DNA of 64,000 nt. It comes from Molanna angustata (Eukaryota; Arthropoda; Insecta; Trichoptera; Molannidae). The position numbers were made by a program, and so were the translations under genes. Below, one piece after another: positions 35,445 to 46,309 of this stretch (position 1 is its first letter; each line of letters starts with the position of its first letter). The stretch is taken from assembly GCA_963576475.1 (NCBI GenBank), contig OY754970.1, positions 27,391,091 through 27,455,090 on the forward strand, in the 5' to 3' direction. The notes under the pieces are model-generated. The model was not told where the DNA came from. It saw only the letters and a list, made by a program, of their open reading frames with translations, and did no database searches.

Positions 35445-36163
35445 AAATAAAATAAAATAAAATAAAATAAAATAAAATAAAATAAAATAAAATAAAATAA
35501 AATAAAATAAAATAAAATAAAATAAAATAAAATAAAATAAAATAAAATAAAATAAAATAAAATAAAATAAAATAAAATAAAATAAAATAAAATAAAATAA
35601 AATAAAATAAAATAAAATAAAATAAAATAAAATAAAATAAAATAAAATAAAATAAAATAAAATAAAATAAAATAAAATAAAATAAAATAAAATAAAATAA
35701 AATAAAATAAAATAAAATAAAATAAAATAAAATAAAATAAAATAAAATAAAATAAAATAAAATAAAATAAAATAAAATAAAATAAAATAAAATAAAATAA
35801 AATAAAATAAAATAAAATAAAATAAAATAAAATAAAATAAAATAAAATAAAATAAAATAAAATAAAATAAAATAAAATAAAATAAAATAAAATAAAATAA
35901 AATAAAATAAAATAAAATAAAATAAAATAAAATAAAATAAAATAAAATAAAATAAAATAAAATAAAATAAAATAAAATAAAATAAAATAAAATAAAATAA
36001 AATAAAATAAAATAAAATAAAATAAAATAAAATAAAATAAAATAAAATAAAATAAAATAAAATAAAATAAAATAAAATAAAATAAAATAAAATAAAATAA
36101 AATAAAATAAAATAAAATAAAATAAAATAAAATAAAATAAAATAAAATAAAATAAAATAAATA
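35445..36163. repeat. (AAAAT)n array, about 143 units
   Basis: Roughly 719 bp of the pentamer with no interruption that I can see. It follows an AATGAAATAAAATAAA context, the kind of tail at the end of LINE or SINE insertions, so it may be an expanded tail. Array length in the assembly may differ from the chromosome. Confidence 0.95.
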
Positions 36164-36224
36164 ATAATGTGAAATTCTACGCCATCGACCTTAACTTTGG
36201 CGTGGTATTAAGTATTTAGTTAGT

Positions 36225-36430
36225 GATGTCTCTGCAACTTTCATACATTCTGGGTATGAAAGTTTTGTATAAGGGGGGGGGGCGAACACATAGACACACA
36301 AAAAACACACAAAACGTTTTACTTCAAATTCTGAATTCATTCATATACACATTATACCTAGAACATAATATATTCTACGAAGCCTCTAAGTTGGTGTTTT
36401 TGGATTGCAAAAAATCCACTACACCATACA
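36225..36430 (+). mobile_element. Family C fragment
   Basis: GAAAGTTTTGTATAAGGGGG, a CA-rich stretch, TTTTACTTCAAATTCTGA and ACGAAGCCTCTAAGTTGGTG match the middle of the family C element at 63020-63245. Confidence 0.55.
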
Positions 36431-36550
36431 AAGTGTTCCTTCATAAGCTCAAATCAAAGCTTCAGTGTAATAATAACAATAAAAAATAATAATGATAAGA
36501 ATGAAGAAAAAAAAACAAATGTGGCAATAGATCGACTGCAGCTATATAAG

Positions 36551-36650
36551 TTGACAGCTATCGATATATTATGAAATATAGACGATATTATATCGATATA
36601 TTATGAAAGATAGACGATATTATATCGATATATTATGAAAGATAGACGAT
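36551..36650. repeat. 32-bp tandem repeat, three copies
   Basis: TATCGATATATTATGAAAGA plus TAGACGATATTA three times; each unit contains the palindrome TATCGATA. Confidence 0.85.
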
Positions 36651-37399
36651 ATAAAATGATTAAACAATTTAGTAGGTTATTCATTGAACCACCTTTGAAA
36701 ATGCTGGACCCCATATTGATGAAGTTTAATAAATTATTTAATCAAATGGATGGATAAATCCTCTGTTATTTTCAAAAATAGACTTCATTTATTTCAGCAC
36801 TGAAATGTCAGGCATGGCACTCTTTTAGAAAATAACAATTTCGTTCGTAGGGTGTAATATATTACAAGCAAATACATTTCTTATAGGACAGAAAGTGTAC
36901 CCTCATAACCCAGAGACCCTCCAGAATGTAAGCTAGATTGGGTAATTGAATTCATCCGACTGCTCAATTGGATATTTGGGTCGAAAAGTTTAGGAATTGG
37001 CGCAGGAAATCTTCTAGTATTTGACTCCTTTGTTTAAGGATCCCAATAAACTACAAACCCTACTATCCCAAACACACCTATTTAAATTAAATACTAATGA
37101 ATCCAAATATATTGATTAACATATTCTCACACTATATAAAAACAATAGGTACCTACATTAGATAGGTAGATACCTACTATGTGTGTCATTGCTATACCTA
37201 TTTTGTTTAATTTTACTAACGAAAAAACTAAATTAAAGCCAAATATTTTTGATACTTTGATAACCGAGTTGATAGTAGGTAGGTATTATTTTCTTATAAA
37301 TTTTATACTAGTATAAAAATTTACGTTAGTAATTTTCATGCTATTGATTGATTGAAAAAGACAAAAAATAACATTCTGAATTCTCCACCTGAATGTTAC
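36651..37399. other. AT-rich stretch, nothing recognised
   Basis: No recognised feature. Confidence 0.35.
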
Positions 37400-38060
37400 C
37401 TTTTTAGTGTGGGTAATACAAACATGTGTCATGTTTCCTTTTATAAGGCAATACAATTTTCATTTTCTAGTTGAAGGGAAAGAGAAATGTGGGATGTCCT
37501 CAGATACGGTGGTTAAATTGCATGAAAGGAGTGGCAGGGAACGATTGGAAGTGGTATATCTAGGAAAGGGAGGAGAAGAAGTGGAGGGAGATCTATGTTC
37601 ACCTCTGGACGGAGACACGCCGATGATGACCTTCAGAATAATTACAAAACGCTTTGTAAAAATATGCATACTTTTTTCAAATGAAACACATATGTACAAC
37701 ATTATTCTAAATTATATCAGTTTTAAGATTATATCAGCAGCATACAGATAAAAACAAACTTCAACGTATCAAAAAACAAGTTTGCTTTGAAGTATTAGGA
37801 TCTCAATGGGAGGATTTAAGAAATATATTTTGGAATCCAAATATTCCAGATTTAGAAGGAGCTTGAACATCAACCGTATTTACTGTGACATTATCCTCAG
37901 AAATCTCAATTCAAGCAACGATATACCTTATAATACCTACCCCAAAGGTGTGGATTACGAGATCGCTTCTGACCTGGGCCGCATCGGTTTTCGGCGCCTG
38001 GCGCATTAAACTTAAAAGGTCCATTACCTGCGAAATATTTCATTAAAATACATATTTCTC
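37400..38060 (+). other. GC-richer patches with unrecognised frames
   Basis: A 114-codon frame (37407-37751) contains VVKLHERSGRERLEVVYLGK and a second frame (37806-38009) ends YEIASDLGRIGFRRLAH. Both lie in sequence with fewer A/T runs than the flanks. CCTTTTATAAGGCAATAC near 37438 is shared with the LINE-tail-like block at 57495. These are probably transposon remains; I cannot name a family. Confidence 0.3.
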
Positions 38061-38440
38061 AAAGACCGTAAATAATAAACTTCATTATTTGACAATGACA
38101 GATAGAGCAAGGAAAGATCTTTGGCAAGCATAATACAGTAGAGATCAGGTAGACCTGACGGAAAGTCTGGAACCGGGACACCAACTAGCCTAATTACATA
38201 GAAGACACTTACATAATAGATTACGCGTCGGTGACACCAGGTGCAAGTAGAACATGCTTAGGTGAGGTATAAGGGTGGGGTATACGGATATCTCCTGTAA
38301 TTGCGGCGAGATCCAGACTGACGAACACCTCACCTGTCAAGATATGCCAGCGAGGTGCGATAGATGACCTGATGATGGTCAATTACAATTCCGTTGCGGC
38401 TGCTGTATTCTAGAACGGGGTGGCCTAGTGGTAAAGTACT
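38060..38440 (+). pseudogene. LINE ORF2 C-terminal relic with zinc-knuckle-like motif
   Basis: Reads ISCNCGEIQTDEHLTC near 38290-38340, then DLMMVNYNSVAAAVF and a stop. C-x-CGE-x-QT-x-x-H-x-x-x-C followed by a short A/V-rich helix is the standard end of many Jockey/I-type ORF2 proteins. A tRNA-like phrase GGGGTGGCCTAGTGGTAAAG follows (A box only). There are two frame breaks. Confidence 0.7.
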
Positions 38441-38601
38441 CGGAGCCGTAAAGTAAGTAAGTAACATCATTTGACAAAATAAAGACTTCTTTAGTATGTA
38501 AGCAACTTAAATAATCGACGAATAATGTAACTGAAAGATTATTTTCTATTTGGCATTAAAGTAAATCGTATTTATACCGATATTTTAACTACGATAACCT
38601 T

Positions 38602-39089
38602 TTTTTAATTATCTCAATAGAGACGAAATGCGAAAAATGCATTGTCACCTCAGATATAAGAATTGTAGCTTTCATTATTTACAAAAATCAATTCTCTCAA
38701 TAGATGGCGTTACAACAAAAATAAATAAAAAATAATAAGATTGTTGTTCATAATTTCACCCATAGATGGCTGTAGTAAAAATTCCTTATTTTCAAGCGAA
38801 AAGAATTTCAGTATTACAATATATAGAACTTTCAAAATTGAATTGATAGGGATCTCATTAAAAAGGCATAATTGGTGAACGTTGCGCAAGCGCATAAAGT
38901 GATCACGTAAACCAGCCGATGACAGGTCGTAAGCCCTGTAGGTGCCTTGATTTCCCGGTTCTCCTACAGTAAATATTCCAACTTCGTCTCTATTGAGATA
39001 ATTAAAAATCTGTTAAAAAATATCTTTGACTCCCGACAGGGAAAAAAATCCAATGTTTGCGCATATGCAATAATAAAAAAATATTCGAT
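38602..39089 (-). mobile_element. Family V element, copy 2 (core inverted)
   Basis: Flanked by the 12-bp duplication TACGATAACCTT (38590-38601 and 39090-39101). The left end TAATTATCTCAATAGAGACG and the right end CTCCCGACAGGGAAAAAA ... AATATTCG are oriented as in copy 1, but the ~395-bp core between them is the reverse complement. A second inverted copy of the left end (CGTCTCTATTGAGATAATTA) sits at the core's right border, 38985-39010. Confidence 0.82.
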
Positions 39090-39104
39090 TACGATAACCT
39101 TCTT

Positions 39105-39235
39105 CTTCTTCTTCATCTTAGATTAGGTCATGTGATCTGTTTGTGAATTCGGACTATTCTAGGAGGAGGAGGTCAGCTGTCCTTCCATCTCTTCGGTAGT
39201 CTTCCAGGTAGTCTTCTATTGTAGGGGAACTATGA
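39105..39235. repeat. Single unit related to the 25.4-26.2 kb tandem repeat
   Basis: TTCTTCTTCTTCATCTTAG, GGACTATTCTAGGAGGAGG and TCCTTCCATCTCTTCGG correspond to the unit of 25440-26200. Confidence 0.6.
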
Positions 39236-39389
39236 TTAATAAAAATCGTTTTTTCTCTTTTTTCTGATTAAAGTATTTATCCCCTTCGTATTGTTCCGTG
39301 TGGGCAGTAAGTCACAAATGTGTTCACGTTCATCATACGCATAATAACTTATGGCGTTGAAACAAGAGCAGACATGGTCAGAACAAAAT

Positions 39390-39640
39390 AATTACTCAGA
39401 AATTAAAACACTGAGACTTGTCTCGAACAATTTATAAGATATATAATCCGCAGGGCCTGCAATGAAGAGGGGCATTATAGGGTAGAGGAGGCATAAAAGG
39501 CGGTTTTGGAGGGAACGCGTGGAGAGGATGAATCCCGAAGGACTACCCAAAACTGCAATGTATGAAATTCCAGTGGAAGACCACCGCTGAGATAGAGAAA
39601 GCAGAGCTGGATATCCTCATTCCATGACCGAGACTAAATA
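39390..39640 (+). pseudogene. LINE ORF2 C-terminal relic
   Basis: One frame reads RRFWRERVERMNPEGLPKT with AMYEIPVEDHR after it, resembling the R-L-R-W-x-G-H-x-x-RM block after the RT domain. Short and decayed. Confidence 0.45.
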
Positions 39641-39679
39641 CCTATCAAACAGATCATTGAACTGTTGAAAAAAAAATTG

Positions 39680-40350
39680 GAGGAATTTATTTATTTTATT
39701 TATTTATTAAAATCATCTTTACAAGTATAATAATAACAATAAGTACAATATAACTTTATACAGTAGTTAATAAAAATTATAAGTTATACTATAAGTAAGA
39801 AAAAGTTAAGTTTGTCATAAGTGTATACATTTATATATTTTAATTTGTGGATTAGGCTACTCTACTAGGCTATGCCTGTCCCAGAGTAGCGTTATATAAA
39901 TCAGTTCTATTATTTTAATTCGTCATAGTGTTAGTTATTTTTGTAAGGTTTTGTGGTAGGTTGAAGTAATATAGATGTGCAAGTATGTATATATTTTAGT
40001 GTTGTATAAAAAAAATGCTTGATGTAAAAAGGCTAATATAATTTTGATTTTTTTATAAGTCGTCTAAGCAGTAATATTAAATAATTCTTCTGTTTCTTTT
40101 CGTCCTTTGGTAATTAACCAGTTGTTTGCTATGGCTTTCAATTTGATATGAGAGTAGGTTCTTAATAGTGGAAAGTCAGTTTTGAAGAGGTTAAATATTT
40201 TTGGACCTATGTACGCGTAATTTTTCTGGCCATGTGTTGTCTTAGTTTTTGGAATTTCGTCAAGGTTTAGTAGTTTTGTTTTTAGTAGGATTTTTTTTTT
40301 TTTAGTAGGAATTGTTTCGAATATTTTTGAGCTTCCGACGTAGGTATAGT
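39680..40350 (-). mobile_element. LINE 3' end, minus orientation
   Basis: TTTATTTATTTTATTTATTT at the left is the tail. On minus the 3' UTR holds a strong hairpin GCTACTCT ... AGAGTAGC (39850-39895). A related tail with a similar hairpin lies at 59668-59960. Confidence 0.5.
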
Positions 40351-40357
40351 TGTCGTC

Positions 40358-40473
40358 AAATATCTTGAGCCATTTTGTCGAGAAGGGCGAGCGATTTGCA
40401 GGTATACCAACGAAGCAAAATGACAGAAATTTGCGCTCTGGTTCAAGATATTTGGGACAATGTATGTATGTAC
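40358..40473. repeat. Short foldback with double hairpin
   Basis: The outer pair CAAATATCTTGAGCC / GGTTCAAGATATTTG encloses an inner pair ATTTTGTCG / CGAAGCAAAAT. The inner part with GGTATACCAACGAAGC resembles 33465-33540. Confidence 0.6.
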
Positions 40474-40824
40474 GTAATGTATGTACTAGCGCCTAACGGA
40501 AATGCCTCAATTGAAACCACGATGTATCCGGATCTGCTTCTGACTATTTGAATAACGACACATACACGCAATGATATTATTATTACGATATTTTGACAAC
40601 TTAATATTCCAACTGAATATAGACTTAAATGGTGGATGGAATATTAAACATAAATAATTTATAAATTTAAATGGCGCCCGCTTTGTGTTACAAATGCTAT
40701 CGATAAAGCGAATACAAAATGTTTTATACAAGGAAGGAATATAGGGATATCAAATAGAGCGATATCTATTCCTACTACGTAATATTAAATAGGTGCCTGC
40801 TGCATTTACATTAATATAATTAAA

Positions 40825-40850
40825 TCTAAAGTAATAAAGCAATCAATATG

Positions 40851-40906
<56 letters not shown>

Positions 40907-43141
40907 TATCACGCCTTTTGAAAAACCAAGAGCATCTAAAAATCTAATTTATGTGCGAACGTGTACCAGTATACCTGATGCAGTGTCACGCTAAAAATAA
41001 TGCGATTAAAATGCTGAATTTTAAAGATATTTCAATAATTATTTTTTTCATACAAAATTTTCCAAGTCATATCTGTCAAAAAAGTGTACATTTTGCACGC
41101 AAATATCTGTTAGATTAAAAGTTAGAAGTACGTATTTACACGAAAAAAATATATTTTCAAGTATAACTTAGCTTTTAAGTGAAAAACATGGTGAATATTT
41201 TGTCTAATTATAATGTTTAACTTATTTTTAAAGTAAGCGTTTTGTACAAATGTACATATAACCCCGCCATTTTAATATCTTTTCATACGATATTTAATTT
41301 TCCTACCGAATGAATATGTTCTTTAAAATAATATACCTTTGAAATAAATGTGATTATGAAATAATAAAATGAAACACAAGACATTACAGCAAGTTTTAAG
41401 ACATATATTTTAAAAGTCTGTTAATTATTAGTAAAGATATAGGCGTAATAAAATTGCATAATTTGTTAAAAATATTTGATTTTTCTGACAATTTTCATTT
41501 TTATGGCATCGAATAAACCAATGTAGGTACCTACATATTCAAAAAATGTCTCCATAACATTTGATATTTTTCACATGTTGGAACATGGTTACTATGGTAA
41601 CGGACACATTCTGATATTCAAATAAAATTTGTTATAAATCGAATTCGAATTAATTTAGAACATCATTGTAGGTAGGTACCTACATACCTAATACTTACTA
41701 CTTAAAAACCAAGAATTATACTGATTTTGTATAGGAAAATTATTAAACTATTTTAGGTTAACTACAATACACATTCAATATATCTACAAACTATTTCCTA
41801 TAGTGAAATTCTTCTTTTTTCTATGTAGACCTTTGGGTGATTTTTTCTACAAACTATTTCTTGGGGTTTAAATCTTCTTCCTCTTCTTTTGTGAAGTCAT
41901 TTGGGACAGTTCATAAATAAACTATTTCCTATAGTCTAATTTTTCTTTTTCTTAATTTATGTAGACCTTGGGTGAGTTTTTATACAAACTATTTCCTATA
42001 GTCTAATTCGTCTTCTTCTTCCTTTATGTAGACCTTTTGGTTAGTTTTTAAACAAACCATTTTTAAACAAACTATCCTTTAGTCTAATTCTTCGTTTTCT
42101 TATTTTATGTAGATGTTGGGTGAATTTTATATAAAATATTTCCTATAGTTCAATTCATCTTCTTCTTCTTTTATGAAGACATTTTGGTCAGTTTTTTATA
42201 TAATACATTTCCTAATGTGTAATTCTTCTATTTCATCTTCTATGTAGACCATTGGGTCAGTTTTTATTACAAACTATTTGTTATAGTTTTATACTTCTAC
42301 TTCTTTTTTTATTTAGTCTTTTGGATTAGTTTTATGTCTAATAGTCTATTGTGACGAAATATTATAAACAACATGCATACTTGATGAAAATACATAAAAA
42401 CGAATGGGATGTGACCAACACTAGAATCTTCTCATTACTTTTGTTCAATCAAATTTACACCATTTATTATATCATCATATATTGCTTAATTTTCAATAAC
42501 TACACATTTCATTTTGATGACAATATATAAAAAATCGGGGTTGTGGCCATTGCTGGATCTTCACAACGTTTATATTCATATTAAAAACTATTTAACATAG
42601 CTTAAGTCTTCTTCTTCTGTAATGTAGACTTATGTGTCAGTTTTAAGTCTATCAGTTTTATTGTGCAAAACTATAATAAACTATATGCACACTTGACGAA
42701 AAATATAAAAAACGAATGGGATGGGACCAACACTAGAATATTTTCAGTACTTTTGTTTAATCAATTTTTAAACCATTTCCCATCATCCAAAATTACTAAA
42801 TATTTAAAACACATTATTTGCGTTCGATGACAATATATAAAAATAGGGGTTGTGGCCAAATCCAAACTCTTTACGACGTTGTCTTTTTTATAATAAGTCA
42901 TATTTAAAATCATTTAACATAGTCCATGCGTGCAGAAATTGTATGTGCTTATATATAAAAGCAAATGGATTGTGGCCATCACTTTAAGATTTTACACCGC
43001 TTAAACTCAATTAAATTTACTACTACTTTTCATACTACGGTTAAAAAAAATTATGTCTGACAATATTATGTAGGTATATAAACGATTGCTTATTTCTTCA
43101 CTAATTTACATTCTTGGCCATCGGCGGGACATAAAAGCTAG
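40825..43141. mobile_element. Non-autonomous Helitron-like element, copy 2
   Basis: Same ends as copy 1: A|TCTAAAGTAATAAAGC and GGGACATAAAAGCTAG|T. The first ~900 bp and the last ~1.1 kb align with copy 1 and the order of blocks is conserved; the TTC repeat and the 27-bp minisatellite of copy 1 are missing. No coding capacity was seen. Confidence 0.78.
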
Positions 43142-43185
43142 TAACATAATAATATGAGGTCCAAAATAAAAAAAAAACTAGAGAT

Positions 43186-43373
43186 CTGGGGGGCAAGTCT
43201 GGTTCGATCGGCGAAATCAAAACCCTAGTGATTACCCATATCATGGATATAATTATCGTATGGAGTTCTATGACATCTAAAGATATTATAGAACTCCATA
43301 TAATAATTATATCCATGATATGGGTAATCACGAGGGTTTTGATTTCGCCGATCGAACTAGACTTGCCCCCCTG
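43186..43373. mobile_element. Near-perfect 188-bp palindromic MITE
   Basis: The halves are reverse complements from TGGGGGGCAAGTCTGG through GGCGAAATCAAAACCCT, TGATTACCCATATCATGG to the centre GGAGTTCTATGACATCT / AGATATTATAGAACTCC. No target duplication is evident. It has a split sister copy at 29684-30067. The 92-codon minus frame crossing it is a by-product. Confidence 0.82.
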
Positions 43374-43502
43374 ATACAACTAATTTAAAATATTTTGATG
43401 CTTCATGACAATCATGAAGTATACATAAAATAATCTGTATAAATATTGAAGCAGAATGGTTTTAGAAAGATGACGTTTGTGTTATGAAAGTACTTAATTA
43501 TT

Positions 43503-43886
43503 TTTAGACCAGACGTTTCCAACCTTTATTGGTCTACCGCCCTTTTTGCGAAAAGAAAAATACTCAACGCTCTCTTTCTGAAGAGAAAAATATTATAATT
43601 AATAATAAAAATTTAATATATTATTAGTGAGAGAGCTGAGCCTGGTGTTGAATCAACAATTTTTAGTCTCGTTGCGGTTGTATCAACAAATTAAAACGAT
43701 AATTGGCGCGCAGCGAGAAAATTTCAGTCTTATGATGTATGTACTCGTAGATAGTGCACGAATAGCGTATTTTTAATAAATTATCACAAAAGTTATCCTT
43801 AGATACTTCACATAAATTTAAGGTTTACACTTGCTCTGCCTTACGTAGGTACTCTGCACTTGTACCTATCAATCTTGTCACGACCT
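43503..43886. mobile_element. Left arm of giant palindrome
   Basis: About 384 bp that return in reverse complement at 44216-44599 with good identity (phrases GGTCTACCGCCC, GAGAGAGCTGAGCCTGG, GATAATTGGCGCGCAGC, GTACCTATCAATCTTGTCAC). The spacer is about 330 bp. Confidence 0.8.
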
Positions 43887-44105
43887 ACGCACTGCCTATA
43901 CTTTGACTCCTTTTGAGTTGACCAAAACGCCACCGTAGATCTCTTCAGCGGTACCGCCCCCGTTGGAAATCACTGTTGGTCAAGTAGATTGTAAGTATAT
44001 ACTCATTTACAACTTTCAAAACTATAGATTGTTTAATGAATTGGTGAACATTGCACAAGCGCAAAAGTACTATTTGTTTCTATTTCGTAGATATATATGT
44101 GACCA

Positions 44106-44700
44106 GCCCCCCTAGACAACGTGTCATTTAGCTCAAGAAAAGAAACAATTAAAGATAACTCAATGTATGGAAGTGACATTTGTCACGTGACAGGCAACTG
44201 TCACTTCCATACATTAGGTCGTGACAAGATTGATAGGTACAAGTGCAGATTATCTACGTAAGGCAAAGCAAGTGTAAAACTTAAATTTATGTGAAGTAGG
44301 TATCTAAGGATAACTTTTGTGATCATTTATTAAAAATACACTATTCGTGCATTATCTACATACATCTTAAGACTGAAATTTTCTTGCTGCGCGCCAATTA
44401 TCGTTTTAATTTGTTGATACAAACACAACGAGACTAAAAATTGTTGATTCAACGCCAGGCTCAGCTCTCTCACTAAAATTATATTCAATTTTTACTATTA
44501 ATCATATTATTTTTCTTTCCAGAAAGAGAGCGTTGAATATTATTCTTTTCGCAAAAAGGGCGGTAGACCAAAAAAGGTTGGAAACTTCTTGTCTAAAACT
44601 CGGGACATCTGTCACGTGACTGGCAACTGTCACTTCCATACATTGAATTATCTTTTCTTGTTTCTTTTATTGAGCTAAATGACACGTTGTCTAGGGGGGC
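44106..44700. mobile_element. 595-bp TIR element forming the right arm
   Basis: The ends GCCCCCCTAGACAACGTGTC and its reverse complement at 44681-44700 are perfect for over 30 bp and imperfect for about 100 bp, including GTATGGAAGTGACA and the palindrome TGTCACGTGACA. The interior is the right arm of the large palindrome. No target duplication was found and there is no frame. Confidence 0.75.
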
Positions 44701-44779
44701 GTTGTCTCTTTTGAGATACGAACAATCATTAAATGTGGGTATTTAACTAAAGAAAAAAAATTGTAAAGTAAGTAAGTAA

Positions 44780-45835
44780 CTGCCAGCAACTGCCGCGAAA
44801 TTTGAAATGAATGAAATTTGAAAATTCAAAACATGAAATGGAAAGCGCATTTAGGTGACTTAGTTAAACGAATAAGGAAATGTATTTATATTTTCATAAG
44901 ACTAAGAAATGTATTAAATTTAAAAAACCTAAAAAACATCTATTATGCGACGGTCCATTCCTTGCTTATCTATGGAATCGTTGGTTGGGGAGGAGCATAT
45001 GACAATATTTTAAACCAAGTTAGAGTTGTACAAAAATTAATCATAAAGGTTATACTTAAGAAAGCACGCACTTTCCCCACTACAACACTATTTGACATGT
45101 TCAAAGTACCCAAAGTAGATAATATTTATAAAAAAGTGTCTATTTTGCAAATTTTCAAAGATAATGTTATACAAAAAATTGAAAAAAATAAGTCTCTGCG
45201 ATTCCAAAATGATTTTAAAATACCCAAATGTAATACAGGACAATTACAAAACAACTCCATTTATTTGGGAATAAAATTTTTCAATTGCCTCCCAAATGAA
45301 TTAAAGCAGATAAAAGAATTTAAAAAATTTAAACATAAATTAAAATTGCACTTAACTTTCTAAAATAGTAGTTTTCGATTTTGTTGTTTTGATTTGTTTC
45401 AATTTCCAGTATTTTCTTCTTTTATTTTTGAATATGTGTTTTGATATATTTGAATCGTCTATAATTCTATATTACTCATTTTTCAATTATTTTCATGTTT
45501 TTCTTTTTTTGTTTGAATATGTATTCTGATATGTTTTCTCATTTGAGTATTCTTCTTTTTCATTTATTTTCAACCTTTTTATGATGTTTATTTGATTTTT
45601 TTTTGTTCATGTATGATTTGATTTAATTACTTTTACTTTTATGTTGACTTTGCTTTGTATTGATATTTTTATTTTGTTATAAGTGCTTCCCTCATCAAGC
45701 ACAAGATTGTAATCTTTTTGATGAGGTACTGCAGGGAAAAATATGTAAGAATATTATTACTAGTGAATTTATATATTGATTTGTATTATAAAATATATTA
45801 AAAAATAAAAATAAAAATAAATAAAAATAAGTACC
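44780..45835 (+). mobile_element. 5'-truncated Jockey-like LINE, C-terminal ORF intact
   Basis: An open frame at 44818-45363 (181 codons) covers the RT thumb and C-terminal region: MKWKAHLGDLVKRIRK, then IYYATVHSLLIYGIVGWGG (typical x-YAxxxSxLxYGxxxWGG), QVRVVQKLIIKVIL, and finally FFNCLPNELK then a basic helix and stop. The first methionine is internal to a longer lost frame. A T-rich 3' UTR with a hairpin (CTCATCAAGCACAAGATTG / TTTTTGATGAGG region, 45690-45726) and an (AAATAAAA)n tail follow. The catalytic ADD part is missing, so it cannot work alone. Confidence 0.8.
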
Positions 45836-46267
45836 TACCTACCTATCGTTGATACATTTTATTTGTGTTCAGGAACGGTGCCTCAAATGTAATTCGATGT
45901 TTCTACATATTATTGTTCATAATATGCAAAGTGAAAAACCGATGAATCGTAAATTGGATCAGACAATAAAAATACATATTTGGACAACGTGAAACTAGAC
46001 AATGGACGGACAAGTGTCGCTTCCATCACCTTTTGTTTTTGCAAATGAAACGGTATAATGTTGCAAAAAGGGTCACAATACACCACTATCCGGTACAATA
46101 ATATGGGAAAAAAAGACAAAGAACATTCATTATACTCGTATGTGATGGAAATTGGATACTTGCACTACTCTATTATTAGAACAGAATAATATTATACATA
46201 GACCTGACCTTTTTTTGGCTTTATTGTCCAAACCATATTTTGCGTTATATGAGGGCATATGAAACGA
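45836..46267. other. AT-rich stretch, nothing recognised
   Basis: A 69-codon minus frame at 45910-46119 has no recognised domain. Confidence 0.35.
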
Positions 46268-46309
46268 GTGGGTTGTGGCCAACACTAAACTCTCCACACC
46301 ACAAATATT

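Noticed and set aside
37407..37751. Possible host exon on plus
   Set aside because: No splice-consistent neighbours and no recognised domain; the upstream part shares sequence with a LINE-tail-like block at 57495.
38408..38450. tRNA-like GGGGTGGCCTAGTGGTAAAG
   Set aside because: Only an A-box half is present and it follows a LINE ORF2 end, with no B box.
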